A DNA stretch of 64,000 nucleotides from Pararge aegeria (Eukaryota; Arthropoda; Insecta; Lepidoptera; Nymphalidae): positions 1,426,001-1,490,000 of the forward strand of contig NC_053202.1 of assembly GCF_905163445.1 (NCBI RefSeq), given 5' to 3'. Below the pieces are notes generated by a model. The model had not been told where the DNA came from, searched no databases, and was given only the letters and a program-made list of their open reading frames with translations. This document shows positions 30,262-40,068 of this stretch, in pieces. The position numbers and the translations under genes were made by a program. Each line of letters begins with the position of its first letter. Position 1 is the first letter of the stretch.

Positions 30262-30420
30262 TGTTTCTTCAACCAAAGGTTGTCTGGAGGAGATCGCTTC
30301 AAGCGATAAGACCGCCTTTGTGCATATGTATGGTTTTTTATTTTTTATTTTTTTGTTAACCTGATTTTATATTTGTATGTGCAATAAAGACTTTTTCTTC
30401 TTCTTCTTCTTCTATAAAAC
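30262..30420 (+). repeat. LINE-H 3' UTR with stem-loop
   Basis: AAAGGTTGTCTGGAGGAGATC, then the stem ATCGCTT-C-AAGCGAT (30293-30307), AAGACCGCC, an AT-rich spacer with GTGCAATAAAGAC and a (TTC)n tail. Five more copies in the window keep this order. Confidence 0.7.
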
Positions 30421-30794
30421 TGCTTTCAATGAACGAATGAACACATTATTATTGTTCACCACAGAGAAAATAAACAGAGATACATATACAATAGCACAAT
30501 AAGAGAAAACGGTAAAAGTATAGTATAATATAAGCTGGTAGGTGTTTTGAAATAATGTTGGGAGAGATTTATATTTATACGTTTTAAATATTAATTGAGT
30601 TTAATACTACTCTTAAAATTTTGGCAGGTTTGTCAATGATTTAATGCTTTTTGATGGACACTTTTTCATACACAGAGATCCTTACGTCTATCTTCCAAAC
30701 TCTTATATTAACATTTTCCGCATGAAATAAGAAGATACAAAATGACTTAACCGGCCCATGTAGTACACATCAGACATAGTTTTTTTCATCGTCC
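30421..30794. other. No recognised feature
   Basis: AT-rich, unassigned; no ORF or element ends. Confidence 0.35.
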
Positions 30795-31106
30795 TTTTTT
30801 ATTCCAATACAAGTTAGCCCTTGACTGCAATCACACCTGTTGATGATGCAGTCTAATATGGTAGTGGGTTAGGACTTAGGTGGTAGTCATAACCCTAATT
30901 TGTTTGTACGCAAGATTAAGAGAACACTAAATCGCTTAGAGGCACGTCTTTGTCGGCAGGGTGGTAACTAGCCGCGACCAAAGCCCCCACCAGACCAGAC
31001 CAGAGGAAATACAGAAATTAAAAATTCCCAATTTGCCTCTGCCGGGAATCGAACAAGGGCCCTCCAAATTAAATTCATAGTGCCGTGGTGCCCTGGAGGT
31101 CGTCCT
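30795..31106 (-). mobile_element. SINE-C copy, full length
   Basis: Minus strand. The head near 31106 has GACCTCCAGGGCACCACGG and the B-box segment GTTCGATTCCCGGCAGAGG. The 3' end carries a poly(A) run (Ts at 30795). The B box is better preserved here than in 16919-17212. Confidence 0.82.
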
Positions 31107-31461
31107 GTTAACGTCCCACTGTTGAGCGACGGCTTTAGAGCGTAGACCCACCACGCTGCTGTAATCCGGGCTGTTGGGCTTTAATGACACAGCTGCCCTC
31201 ACCTGCCCCCCCTGCGTTCGCCCACGATGTTATGAGATAACCATCAAAATAACATTGTGACAAACTTTCCGGCTTTTAATAAAAAAAAGTTCTGTGCATA
31301 TCCGACTTGCCTTATTAATTTCGAATGACTAAACAATTTCGAAGTTGGTAGCTTTAATAAAAGTCTCCGAGATTTAAGCGTCACCGTCCTTTTACGGAAG
31401 GTGCTCCTAATTGAAATTTAGGGAGGTTATCCTAATTTTATGTTTTGAAATAAAAAAGAGG
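31107..31461. other. No gene; short RTE/LINE 3' traces
   Basis: CCCACTGTTGAGCGACGGC and CCACCACGCTGCTGTAATC (31115-31170) resemble the 3' flank of a LINE. The rest is unassigned. Confidence 0.35.
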
Positions 31462-31676
31462 AAGCTATGATAGCCCAGTGGTTAGGAATTCGGGGGGCCG
31501 AGTTCGATACCCAGTACGCATCAGTAACTTTTCTAAGTTATGTGCGTTTTATGCAATTAAAATATCACTTGCTTTAACGGTGGAGGAAAACATCGTGAGG
31601 AAACCTGCATGCCTGAGAGTTCTATATAATGTTCTCAAAGGTGTGTGGAGTCCACATATCTGCACTGAGCCAGCTT
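31462..31676 (+). mobile_element. SINE-B copy
   Basis: Head GATAGCCCAGTGGTTAGGAA, B-box segment GAGTTCGATACCC, body with GAGGAAACCTGCATGCCTGA. It ends near CACTGAGCCAGC, so the (TGA)n tail is missing. Confidence 0.8.
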
Positions 31677-31754
31677 AATTGTGACATATTTCAGGAATAG
31701 ATTATAAGAAGTCGGTTAAAGATTTTAAACTAAGATTTCTTTTGTTAATCAACA

Positions 31755-31925
31755 TTTCTTAAATATAGTTCAACGATACATACCACGATAATATTTTGGA
31801 TTTGTCGATATTTCGACCCAGTTGCATGGATCGCGGTCACAACGGGACTGCGTAGGCAAGAGATGTCAAGTTGGATGTCACGGCGTGTTCACACGAAAGC
31901 GGGTAGTCAGATTCTGCCCGTGACG
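31755..31925. repeat. Shared repeat with GTCGATATTTCGAC hairpin, copy 1
   Basis: ACCACGATAATATTTTGGAT, GTCGATATTTCGACCCAGTT and GATGTCAAGTTGGATGTCAC recur at 39010-39190. The GTCGA-TATT-TCGAC stem-loop and the GGTCGAAATATCGAC motif on the other strand recall the ends of Penelope-like elements; this link is tentative. Confidence 0.5.
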
Positions 31926-32179
31926 TAAGAAATATAAGAAGTCGGTATTATAGTTTATCAAAATCCAGTTAAATTTGATCAGTGATAATACAGTTAAATT
32001 GGATTCCAGCAACTACTTCAAAAATGGACTGCCAATTTTGAATGCGAAAGGTAATAAAGTAAAGAAATACCAACAAATTAACTAAAATAAAATCTTTTAA
32101 AAATATTCTCTACAAATACGCTACCTCCTCGAAGTCAGTCTAAAACCTTTAACTGACCTTAAAATCTATAAAGCTTCTT

Positions 32180-32780
32180 TCTGGAATCTTCCGTTCACAG
32201 AATACAAAAAGCATATATATACTGGCTGTCACATAAAAAGAGCACATTTCGTTTGATGACGCTGCGATAATGTAAAGTGGGTAAATAAAATACTTTTGAT
32301 AACTTTAACTTGATATGTGCCAGATGTTTTATTAAGTTGATTAGCGTTTTGACACTGTGCTAATAACTATTATTTTATTAAAACATTAGCTGAAATTATA
32401 TTTGATTCACAGTGAATGCTTATGGCATTATGTCGGTGGGTATCTTGATATAAATACGGGTGCATTTGCGATGCACTTCGGTCTTGTTGCGAGACTTAGA
32501 CAGCGCAAAGATACCCCTGGTGTCTAAGTCGTTATTAATAGTGACAAATCTTTTATCGTCTTGCTAACAACATAAAAATGCCCGCCCGACCGTGTTGGAA
32601 AAGCGATTTGGCAGAATTAGGTAAAAAGTTAGACCATCAACTTATATGCGCTTTTTGCGTGGCACGAATTATGCCTGCTAGGTACGAGTCTTTTCAAATA
32701 GAGTAGTTCTACTTAATTTATTTACTTTGTGCTTTTAAAATGTCCGTAAAGCCGCTTACCGACCCCTAACCGATTCTCGG
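32180..32780 (+). promoter_or_regulatory. Candidate TATA promoter and leader in unique DNA
   Basis: A repeat-free stretch of about 600 bp. TATAAATA (32449-32456) is followed about 30 bp later by CACTTCGGTC, a possible initiator region. The presumed leader holds an exact 10-bp inverted repeat: GACTTAGACA at 32493-32502 and TGTCTAAGTC at 32521-32530. An ATG in a good insect context (ATAAAAATG) follows at 32578. A donor-like ATTAG|GTAAAA lies at 32620. The order promoter, leader, ATG, donor fits a first exon, but every element is short and could be chance. Confidence 0.3.
32578..32706 (+). CDS. Small hypothetical ORF after a TATA box
   Basis: A 42-residue frame starting MPARPCWKSDLAELGKKL and containing CAFCVARIMPARYES. 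No signal peptide, no membrane segment and no family that I recognise. The ATG context (ATAAAAATG) is good for insects. If the donor at 32620 is used, only the first 14 codons would be in exon 1 and the protein would continue beyond the window's visible exons. It stands in unique DNA, unlike nearly all other frames here, which is the only reason to list it. Confidence 0.22.
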   Translation: MPARPCWKSDLAELGKKLDHQLICAFCVARIMPARYESFQIE

Positions 32781-33093
32781 GAGAAATTCTTTAAAGGAAG
32801 TCAATTAATGAAAGAAAAAAGAAAGGGTAGGGCCAGTTTGATGAGGGTTCTGTACTAAAACAAATCCTACTCATTGGGTACAATTTATTGGCAGATTTTT
32901 TATTTTTTAATTTTTTTTTTATTTTGGCAAAAATTACATGGAAGTAACTTAATACATATATAATAACAATCTTATAACATAGATTCAACATTGCCGAAAA
33001 AGTACAGTTAATTTACAATATTAGAAAATATTAAAAGCATTGAGCAGAGCAGTAAGGCAATAAGTGGTGGGAAAGAAAAGAATAGGTACTAGA

Positions 33094-33121
33094 AGAAGAA
33101 TACCTACCTAGGTATTCTTCT
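33094..33121. repeat. Perfect 12-bp inverted repeat, 4-nt loop
   Basis: AGAAGAATACCT (33094-33105) and AGGTATTCTTCT (33110-33121) around ACCT. Shortly after, AGGTAGGTAGGTAG (33130-33143) shows that the local CCTA repeat may have helped form it. Confidence 0.85.
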
Positions 33122-33382
33122 AATAAAATAGGTAGGTAGGTAGATAATTAATTAAAAACAGCAAGAAAAAAAAAGATATAGTCGAATATAAAGATAAAGT
33201 ATAAAGGTACATCAAAAGTGTTTTTTAAAAAGATGCAGTTTTAATTTTCTTTAAGGAGCGAGAAAACAGATCCACGTCAAATAATTCATCATTATATAGT
33301 CTCACAGCACGAGAAACGTAGCAGTAGCATGTGTATTTTTTAAGGCAAAAAGGCAAAGAAAGTTTCTACTGAAAATTAAGAA

Positions 33383-33702
33383 ATACTAATATAATATTAT
33401 AAATTTGAAAGTGAGGAGGTTTGTTACTCATCATATCGACCCATTAACAGCCCACTATGGGGCACGGGTCTCCGCCCACAATGAGAAGGGGTTAAGGCCG
33501 TAGTCCACCACGCTGGCCCAGTGCGGATTGGTTTGTTACTCAATCACGCAAAATCGGCTCAACGGATTTGGATGAAATTTGGCATGCATGTAGTCTTTGA
33601 CACGGAAAATAACATAGGCTACTTTTTATCCCGATTCCTGAAGTAGTTCCTGAGGGAAAAATTAAAACTGTTCAATAGCTAAGCCGCGGGCAGACAGTTT
33701 TG
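33383..33702 (+). mobile_element. Helitron, subfamily 3, interrupted by SINE-B
   Basis: Homologous to 14600-14936 from ACTAATAT...ATTATAAATTTG to GCTAAGCCGCGGGCAGACAG. It has no MITE at the position where 14600-14936 has one, but a SINE-B piece sits at 33431-33531. Confidence 0.8.
33431..33531 (-). mobile_element. 5'-truncated SINE-B with 11-bp target duplication
   Basis: Only the last 101 bp of SINE-B. The duplication TTTGTTACTCA occurs at 33420-33430 and 33532-33542 and is part of the Helitron sequence. 5' truncation with a target duplication is what LINE-driven retrotransposition leaves. Confidence 0.88.
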
Positions 33703-34213
33703 CAATTTGGTATGCATGTCACCTATGCTATGGAAAAGGCCATGCACTTTCGCTGCAATCTGTGCTAAATATATGTGATAAAAATATTATAACTTTAAGA
33801 AACGTTTAGTTCAGATAACAGTTATTTTGCCAGGCCTGAAAATATACAAAAGAGATTTTAATTTTATGCATTATATTAAAATGGGGAACTCTAAAAACAG
33901 ATGGCAACAATCAGTAGGTATCTAAGAACAAAAATGTTCCTAGCTGGATTGGAGCGTGAAACTTAGAGCAAACAGATCGGCTAGGTAATTAATAATGGAG
34001 TTTGCACTGCTGATCTTCTAGGTTTACATTCTTTGACCACTTGTAGAACTGTAGACTTAAATGGTTTAAAGAATTCATATAACATCTTTACGGATTTTGG
34101 AATTCGGGATTGCACGTCGGAATGTTAGTTATTTTACTACAGTATTTGTTATTGTTAAGGTCGACCTTAACAATTTCATTTGGCGGGGATCAAACCGGGC
34201 TGCCGCTATAAGG
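33703..34213. other. No recognised feature
   Basis: Unassigned. A SINE-C-like head fragment (TTTGGCGGGGATCAAACCGG) lies near 34180-34205. Confidence 0.35.
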
Positions 34214-34637
34214 AATTTAAGGAAAAATTAAAGGAAATTGCATACAATTCTATAATAAACTCCCAATTGAAATCTTGGAGATGTCTCTTAAAAAGTTCAA
34301 AGTTTGTATTAAACGTAAGCTTATAGAAAAGTCCTATTATAGTATAAAGGACTACGTAATCGATTAAAAAGCTTGGGTGTATATTATTGCTCTAACCAGG
34401 TTGCTCTTCTAATAATTTAAAATGACATTGTGAGATGGTGATAACAAAAAAACAAAAAACACCCGGCTAAGTTTGTTGTCGGCTTCTTTTTAGACCAGGA
34501 CGCGTTTGGAACCCTCGTAGCTTTGGCCTCGTGGTTATCGCCGTCATCTCACTACCGTGTTATTCTTATGTACGCATCAAAGTGCCACCTATGGGCCTAC
34601 TTGAATAAAGATATTTTAGACTTTACTTTGACTTTGA
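34214..34637 (+). pseudogene. LINE-F 3' end, best copy
   Basis: The frame reads GNCIQFYNKLPIEILEMSLK, KFKVCIKRKLIEKSYYSIKD and YVID, then a stop where other copies have K (KAWV follows). This is the reverse transcriptase C-terminus of a Jockey/CR1-type LINE. The 3' UTR (AGACCAGGACGCGTTTGGAA, CACTACCGTGTTATTCTTAT) ends with the tail GACTTTACTTTGACTTTG. It is close to intact apart from the single stop, but truncated at the 5' end like every other copy here. Confidence 0.78.
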
Positions 34638-34840
34638 AGACCACTGCGCCACGGAGGTTGTGAAAGCGGGGTGTAAATTACATAACCAAGCCATTTTGGC
34701 AAAGCCATTTGTATCTGTGCTGTAGCAACTTGCAACATGTCCTTGTTTTTAGACTGGAGCGTAGTTTTTTGTTTGCTGTTGTTCCGATACTAGCGGTTAT
34801 GACGTATGGTGTAGTGTGCAGTGAAATTATATACTAAAAA

Positions 34841-35022
34841 GCTGATACCCGCGACTACGTTCGCGTGGATTAAGGTTTTCTAGTCCCGAGGGAACTCTCT
34901 TATATCCCGGGATACCAAGACCGCAATCTCTCTCTATAAAAAAAATCGGACAAATCGGTTCAATACTTGCGACGTGATTGAGTAACAAACATCCACATTT
35001 TCACATTTATTATAAATGTAGG
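34841..35022 (-). mobile_element. Decayed Helitron
   Basis: Minus strand: 5' side TACATTTATAATAAATGTG, interior with AACCGATTTGTCCGATTTTT, 3' hairpin region CCACGCGAACGTAGTCGCGG then a decayed CAGCTTTT end. Confidence 0.6.
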
Positions 35023-35052
35023 AATTTGATGTCAGAATTATATACTATTTTG

Positions 35053-35330
35053 ATGTCAAAGTTAGCCCAGTGGGCAAGACTTCTACTTCACTTTTGGGGG
35101 GCCGAGTTTGAATCCCAGCACCTCTAATTTTTCTAAGTTATGTGCGTTTTAGGCAATTAAAATATCACTAGTTTCAACGGTGAAGGAAAACATCGTGAGG
35201 AAACCTGCATACCTGAGAGTTCTACATAATGTTCTCAAAGGTGTTTGGAGTCCACCAATCCGCACTGGGTCTGCGTGGCGGGTAGCCTTAACCCCTTCTC
35301 ATTGTGGGGGGGGGGATATGATGATGATGA
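35053..35330 (+). mobile_element. SINE-B copy, full length with (TGA)n tail
   Basis: Head GTTAGCCCAGTGGGCAAGAC, B-box segment GAGTTTGAATCCC, full body and tail GATATGATGATGATGA. A run of nine or more Gs (35305-35313) interrupts the 3' part. Confidence 0.85.
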
Positions 35331-35890
35331 CTTGTATATGTATGACTGAAGTCATCGGAGCCCTACAACGGTAATTAAGATAAACAAACAACAACCGCTC
35401 ACTTGTCACGTTAACAGTCAACACAAACAACGAAACTCTGTAAGTCAATCACGAAACTTCGTTATCTCTTAGACTATATTCAAATAACATCCACTTCCCG
35501 AACAGCAATCGATTATCGACTCTATTCTAATACACACTGAGTTCATTTTACAATTACAGCTGTGTGATTGGATATATGAAACTTATAATAATAGATGGAA
35601 TAGATTGATACGTTCAAATAACATTATATAGGTCGGAAGTAGGCACGGGTGCTAAAGTTTATATCGATGACGTCACAAACTTTTTTTTTATATCATCTAT
35701 TCATTAATATAGCTTATCATAATATATATTAGTTTATTATTTTTATATTTATTTTGTATATATATATATATATATTATTATTATTATATATATATATATA
35801 TATATATATATTTTATTTTATGTTTTTATTCGTGTATAATTTGTGTATGTATTAGAATGTAGGTTTATAATAATTTTACACCACCTATTT
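35331..35890. other. Unique sequence and (TA)n microsatellite
   Basis: 35755-35812 is a run of TATATATATA with TTATTATTAT in its middle. The rest is unassigned. Confidence 0.5.
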
Positions 35891-36065
35891 GTTCTCGCTC
35901 TTGTTGTCTCCTAATTCGAACGTTGCCTGGCAGAGATCGCTTTTAAGCGATAACGCCGCCTTTTGTATTCTACTCCAGTTATTGTGTTTCTCTCTATTCG
36001 TCCTTAATTTTCCTAACTGCGTAGGTGTTAAATAAATAAACTTTGCGCTTTTTGATTTTATTTAC
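35891..36065 (+). repeat. LINE-H 3' UTR copy
   Basis: GCCTGGCAGAGATCGC, stem ATCGCTT-TT-AAGCGAT (35936-35951), AACGCCGCCTTTTGT, then a tail near GTGTTAAATAAATAAAC. Confidence 0.65.
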
Positions 36066-36149
36066 ATCTTAATAACACGGCAGGGCCACTTATAGTTACT
36101 AGATGGAAATATATATATACATAAATAAATGAAAGATAATCATACACCG

Positions 36150-36187
36150 GAAGCGGTGATAGCCCAGTGGTTAGGACTTCGACGACA
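36150..36187 (+). mobile_element. SINE-B head fragment
   Basis: GCGGTGATAGCCCAGTGGTT then AGGACTTCGACGACATCACC. Only the A-box part is kept. Confidence 0.55.
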
Positions 36188-36540
36188 TCACCACCATAAT
36201 TATATAAATTAACTAAAATGGTATTTTACATGGGTTGGTATTGTCATGGGTCCTCGATATATTTACAAAGTTCGAACGAAATCAGAACGTTTGAAGAGGG
36301 TCAAAATCAAATTCAAAGGAGTCAGTTACAAACATACAAACATACAGGTGAAGCTAATAAAAAGCGTGTAAGAACTTTATCTAAGACGGGATTTATTTCT
36401 CAGGCCTAAAGTCTGTAGTGAGGAACACATCTTTGCACCTTTACGGGGAAAAACTTAAATATTTTTTAATGCCAATTTCACTCAGGTGTGTTGCTTTCTA
36501 AGTTGCTTAAATATTAACATTGGTAATGTAAGTTTTATAT
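36188..36540. other. No recognised feature
   Basis: Contains a 63-codon plus-strand frame (36218-36409) with no motif and no clear homology; I treat it as background. The stretch ends at a LINE-F-type tail. Confidence 0.35.
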
Positions 36541-36605
36541 TTCAAATTCAAATTCAAAATTTCTTTATTCATGTAAGCTTATCACAGGCACTTATGAAGC
36601 TTTCT
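36541..36605 (-). repeat. LINE-F-type 3' tail
   Basis: Minus-strand 3' tail of a LINE: plus-strand CAAATTCAAATTCAAAATTT, CTTTATTCATGTAAGCTTAT and CACAGGCACTTATGAAGC. The same tail is at 50245-50300. Confidence 0.6.
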
Positions 36606-36658
36606 GTTTAAATTTTATTATTATAAATATACATATCATATTTTATTTGTAATATATT

Positions 36659-36689
<31 letters not shown>

Positions 36690-36719
36690 TTTATTTATAT
36701 TTATATATTTGTATAATTT

Positions 36720-36905
36720 TTAAATCTTATTTATTGCACCACCTACCTCTTTTCTATGTTTTTTTCTTTTACGCCATTGGTTGCCTGGAAGAAATCGCTA
36801 TGTAGCGATAAGGCCACCAAATTGTACCCTCTTGATATGTATTTATATCTTTGTAACTACTTTTTTTTTCTTTGGTGTACAATAAAAGTGTATTCATTCA
36901 TTCAT
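36720..36905 (+). repeat. LINE-H 3' UTR copy
   Basis: GGTTGCCTGGAAGAAATCGC, stem ATCGCTA-TG-TAGCGAT (36794-36809), AAGGCCACC, tail GTGTACAATAAAAGTGTATT. Confidence 0.7.
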
Positions 36906-37112
36906 ATCTTTTAATAGTGCTTGTATGAAATTGAGTTATCGTACATACTAACCAGTGCATGCTGTGTCTACCTATAAGTGAAATTATGTGTCATTAGTAA
37001 CCTAAGGCTAGCTTTATTCATAACTATAATACATGTAATTTTGTTGGTAGTCCTAATAAAAAAAAAATATAAAAAAGAATACTAATGAATGACCTCGTTA
37101 CGTTTTCGCTTT

Positions 37113-37160
37113 GCGACGTTGCATGCCCGGCAACCGTGATGCGCAAACATGCAACGTCGC
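37113..37160. repeat. 13-bp inverted repeat with 22-nt loop
   Basis: GCGACGTTGCATG (37113-37125) and CATGCAACGTCGC (37148-37160) are exact reverse complements. CpG-rich and in otherwise unassigned DNA. Confidence 0.8.
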
Positions 37161-37735
37161 TTTCGTTTAATTAAATTATTTTTCCTATTTAAGTTACCAA
37201 GGACACCGAATAATATCTAGATAAAGAAACAAACACATAAATGTATAGGACAGAGTGAGATAGAAAACATAATACATTTTTTTACCTATTCTAGTTACCA
37301 TGGAAACTAAATAATAAACATTACATTTATCCTAATAGTTCAGAGACCCTACATCCACCTCAACCTCTCGTAGGCTACTTTTAAGAAGTTACACTTCCGC
37401 TGTGTGTGAATAAATTGCACAGGATTTTTAATTTACCCTTTCATATGGTATTAATCTTTATTCAGTTAAATAAACTCTTTTTGCTTATGTTTAGACAATC
37501 GTACTTAAGGAGTAAACTCCAGTCGTGCGTCGGGGCTGACACACACTTTTTTAAATTACGTTTTGTAAATGTAGCATGGGGAGAAGAATCGGAAACTCTA
37601 ATGTCTCTCTGGGTGTGTAAATAAAAAAATTAAATAAACTAGTTTGTCCTCCTTGAACTAACCTCTACCGAGCGCCTTCTCCAACCACCACCCAGACGTT
37701 GCGCCTCATGTCGTTTGAATTTTTTATAGTAATAA
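37161..37735. other. No recognised feature
   Basis: A 72-codon plus-strand frame (37406-37624, MNKLHRIFNLPFHMVLIF...) lies here without family match. Unassigned. Confidence 0.35.
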
Positions 37736-38024
37736 CTAGCTGTGGCCCGCGACTTCGTCTGCGTTTGATTTTGTTTTTAAAGTATTCAGTATCGCTAAGC
37801 CTTAGATGAGTATAGTAGTATGACTGTCATGTGACTGTCAATTAATTATAGACAAATAATTTGCAATAGAATAAAATTGCAACTATAATTAAAGATCTAA
37901 GCTATCCTATCTCTTAAGTTGGACCAGACTGCTCACGGTGTGCCAATTTAATTTAAAATCGGTTAAGTAGTTTAGGAGTCCATCGCGGACAACAATCGTG
38001 ACAGGAGATTTATATATATTAAGA
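37736..38024 (-). mobile_element. Complete non-autonomous Helitron, subfamily 2
   Basis: Minus strand: TCTTAATATATATAAATCTC at 38024 to CGGGCCACAGCTAG at 37736, then T. It is nearly collinear with 13814-14109; the main difference is a short length change near 37815-37840. Confidence 0.85.
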
Positions 38025-38338
38025 TAAACACTGGAAAACTATCAACCAAAACAGAGGGTACACTTTGCAGGGTACGTGAGAAACGAGAGAGAAAGTGCCG
38101 CCCTGTGCGGTGTGCCATATCTGCCAGTAATAAGGCATGTTATAATCCCACGACAATTCCCACGAGCAGATCCACTGCGCAACTTCCATGCGACATCCGC
38201 GCGTCACACGTTCTGATATTTGCTGTGCATACATTTGAATACAGATTCCAATTTTACATAACAATATTTTATTTAGGCTGTCTACAAATGAACGATCGGG
38301 GCCCACATTTTCCATGAATTTTAATAATAACATGGAAT

Positions 38339-38795
38339 GGTCATCATCATCATCATCATCACATCAACCGATAGACGTCCACTGCTGTACATAGGTCTTT
38401 TGTAGGGAGTTCCAAGTTCCACGATTCTAAGCCGCTTGGATCCAACGGCTACCAGCGACGCGCTTAATGTCGTCTGTCCACCTCGTTGGGGGTCGACCAA
38501 CGCTGCGCTTACCAGTACGGGGCTGCCATTCCAGCACCTTGGGACCCCAACGTCCATCCTTTCTCCGAACTATGTGCCCGGCCCATTGCCACTTAAGCTT
38601 CGCGACTCGTTGAGCTATGTCGGTAACTTTGGTTCTTCTACGAATCTCCACATTTCTGATTCGATCGCGTAGAGATACTCCGAGCATAGCTCTCTCCATC
38701 CCCCGCTGCCGCAGCCCGCTGAGTGACTCTAAGCCTTCTTATGAGGCCCATAGTTAACGACCATGTTTCAGAGCCATAGGTCATCATGGAATGGT
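38339..38795 (-). pseudogene. RTE-type LINE C-terminus and 3' end
   Basis: The minus strand starts near 38795 with MMTYGSETWSLTMGLIRRLR and VTQRA. A frameshift at the CAGCGGGCTGCGGCAG segment (about 38700-38720) precedes a clean 90-codon frame (38427-38699): MERAMLGVSLRDRIRNVEIR, RRTKVTDIAQRVAKLKWQWA, GHIVRRKDGRW and, near the end, GRPPTRWTDDIKRVAGSRW. The 3' UTR ends in a (TGA)n run (38339-38361 on the plus strand: ATCATCATC). This is the RTE clade; relatives are at 12655-12960 and 57049-57183. The 9836-10324 copy belongs to a different RTE lineage, judging by its sequence. Confidence 0.82.
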
Positions 38796-38837
38796 AACTA
38801 AGGTTAATCCATACTAATCAATATTAACACTATAAAT

Positions 38838-39012
38838 GTTCTGGTGAGAGGCTTCGACCGAGGCTGGTTACCACCTTACCGACAATAGCGATTATTGTTC
38901 CGGTATGTTGACGCAGGTATCATACTCCCTAATAGGTTAGCCCGCTACCATTTTAGACGGTATTATCACTTACCACCATGTGGGATTACAGTCAAGGGTT
39001 AACTTTTCTTAA
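38838..39012 (+). mobile_element. SINE-C copy, head missing
   Basis: GAGAGGCTTCGACCGAGGCT to AATAGGTTAGCCCGCTACCA and ACCACCATGTGGGATTACAG. Decayed. Confidence 0.7.
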
Positions 39013-39190
39013 AAATAGATCAACGGGTACATAACACGATAATATTATGGGCCTTGTCGATATTTCGACCCAGTTGCATGGATTGTGGTCACTACGGGAC
39101 TGCGGAGGTGCGAGATGTCAAGTTGGATGTCACAGGGAGAATCCAACTATGCGGTTTCTTGTTACCTGTTGATGTATTTTGAAGAAATGT
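39010..39190. repeat. Shared repeat with GTCGATATTTCGAC hairpin, copy 2
   Basis: Matches 31755-31925 through CACGATAATATTATGG, GTCGATATTTCGACCCAGTT and GAGATGTCAAGTTGGATGTC. Confidence 0.5.
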
Positions 39191-39314
39191 TGATTAACCA
39201 CTAAAATATGAGTTTTAAAGGGGTAATTTGTAGTAAAATTAAAAAACATCTTGTAAAAGGAAGATGGTTAGTCTGATATGACAATTATCTTTTAAAAATT
39301 CATAACAAAGGTTT

Positions 39315-39470
39315 TTCTTTCTAACGTCAAAGGTTGTCTGGACGAGATCGCTTTAGTGATAAGACCGCCTTTGCACGCTCTATTTTATTTTAATTATTTT
39401 AAGTTTCTTCTGTATTTGTGTTTAATTTGTATAAAATGTGTGCGTGCAATAAAGACTTAAAACAAACAAA
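39315..39470 (+). repeat. LINE-H 3' UTR copy
   Basis: AAAGGTTGTCTGGACGAGATC, a weakened stem ATCGCTTTAGTGAT (39347-39360), AAGACCGCCTTTGC, tail GTGCGTGCAATAAAGAC. Confidence 0.68.
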
Positions 39471-39662
39471 ACTCTCGACAGTCTTGCCTTATTGTGTATG
39501 GTAGCCCTTATGTAAACATGTGAATAGAGTTTCAAATCTGATATTTAGTTTAAGCCTAGCATGTTTTCTGTGATAATACTGTGCGATGTCAGAACTGTCT
39601 GCTTAACGTTTAATATCGAAGTTTCCATACTGTTGTCACGAACTCTGTGGCGGAGTGGTAAG

Positions 39663-39985
39663 GTGCACTTAACAATTATTCATTGTGAAGTCAACATCTC
39701 CCGAGGATGCTACGGTTTCGGAGCGAAACGTGCCTCCTCCCCTCGCCGAAGGTCTGTTTGGTGTTGAGTATCACGATTGAAGAAATTATAAATTACACCA
39801 TATTGGATAGAAGCAGGCGCTACTTTGCGGAAATCCATAATATATTATGAAACTAAGCTATACTACGCGAACAGCAGGAGAATCTGTATGTTGTATTTTA
39901 TAATTTCTTCAATCTCTCTCATACTCAACTCCAAACAGATCCGCGGCAATGTACCCTCTTCGCACGTTTCGCTCCGAAACCGAGA
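39663..39985. mobile_element. Fold-D, two body copies in inverted orientation
   Basis: 39663-39803 is the body on the plus strand (CATTGTGAAGTCAACATCTC on). 39804-39985 is the outer segment, arm and body on the minus strand, down to TTCGCTCCGAAACCGAGAG. They meet at CACCATATTGGATAGAAGC, giving a larger palindrome than in 25705-26015. Confidence 0.65.
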
Positions 39986-40068
39986 GTTCTTCATAATGTT
40001 CTCAAAGGCGTGTGGAGCCCACCAAGTCGCACTAGCCTAGCGTGGTGGACTACGGCCTTAACTCTTAG
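39982..40068 (+). mobile_element. SINE-B internal fragment
   Basis: GAGAGTTCTTCATAATGTTC to GTGGTGGACTACGGCCTTAA, joined directly to the Fold-D copy. Confidence 0.65.
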
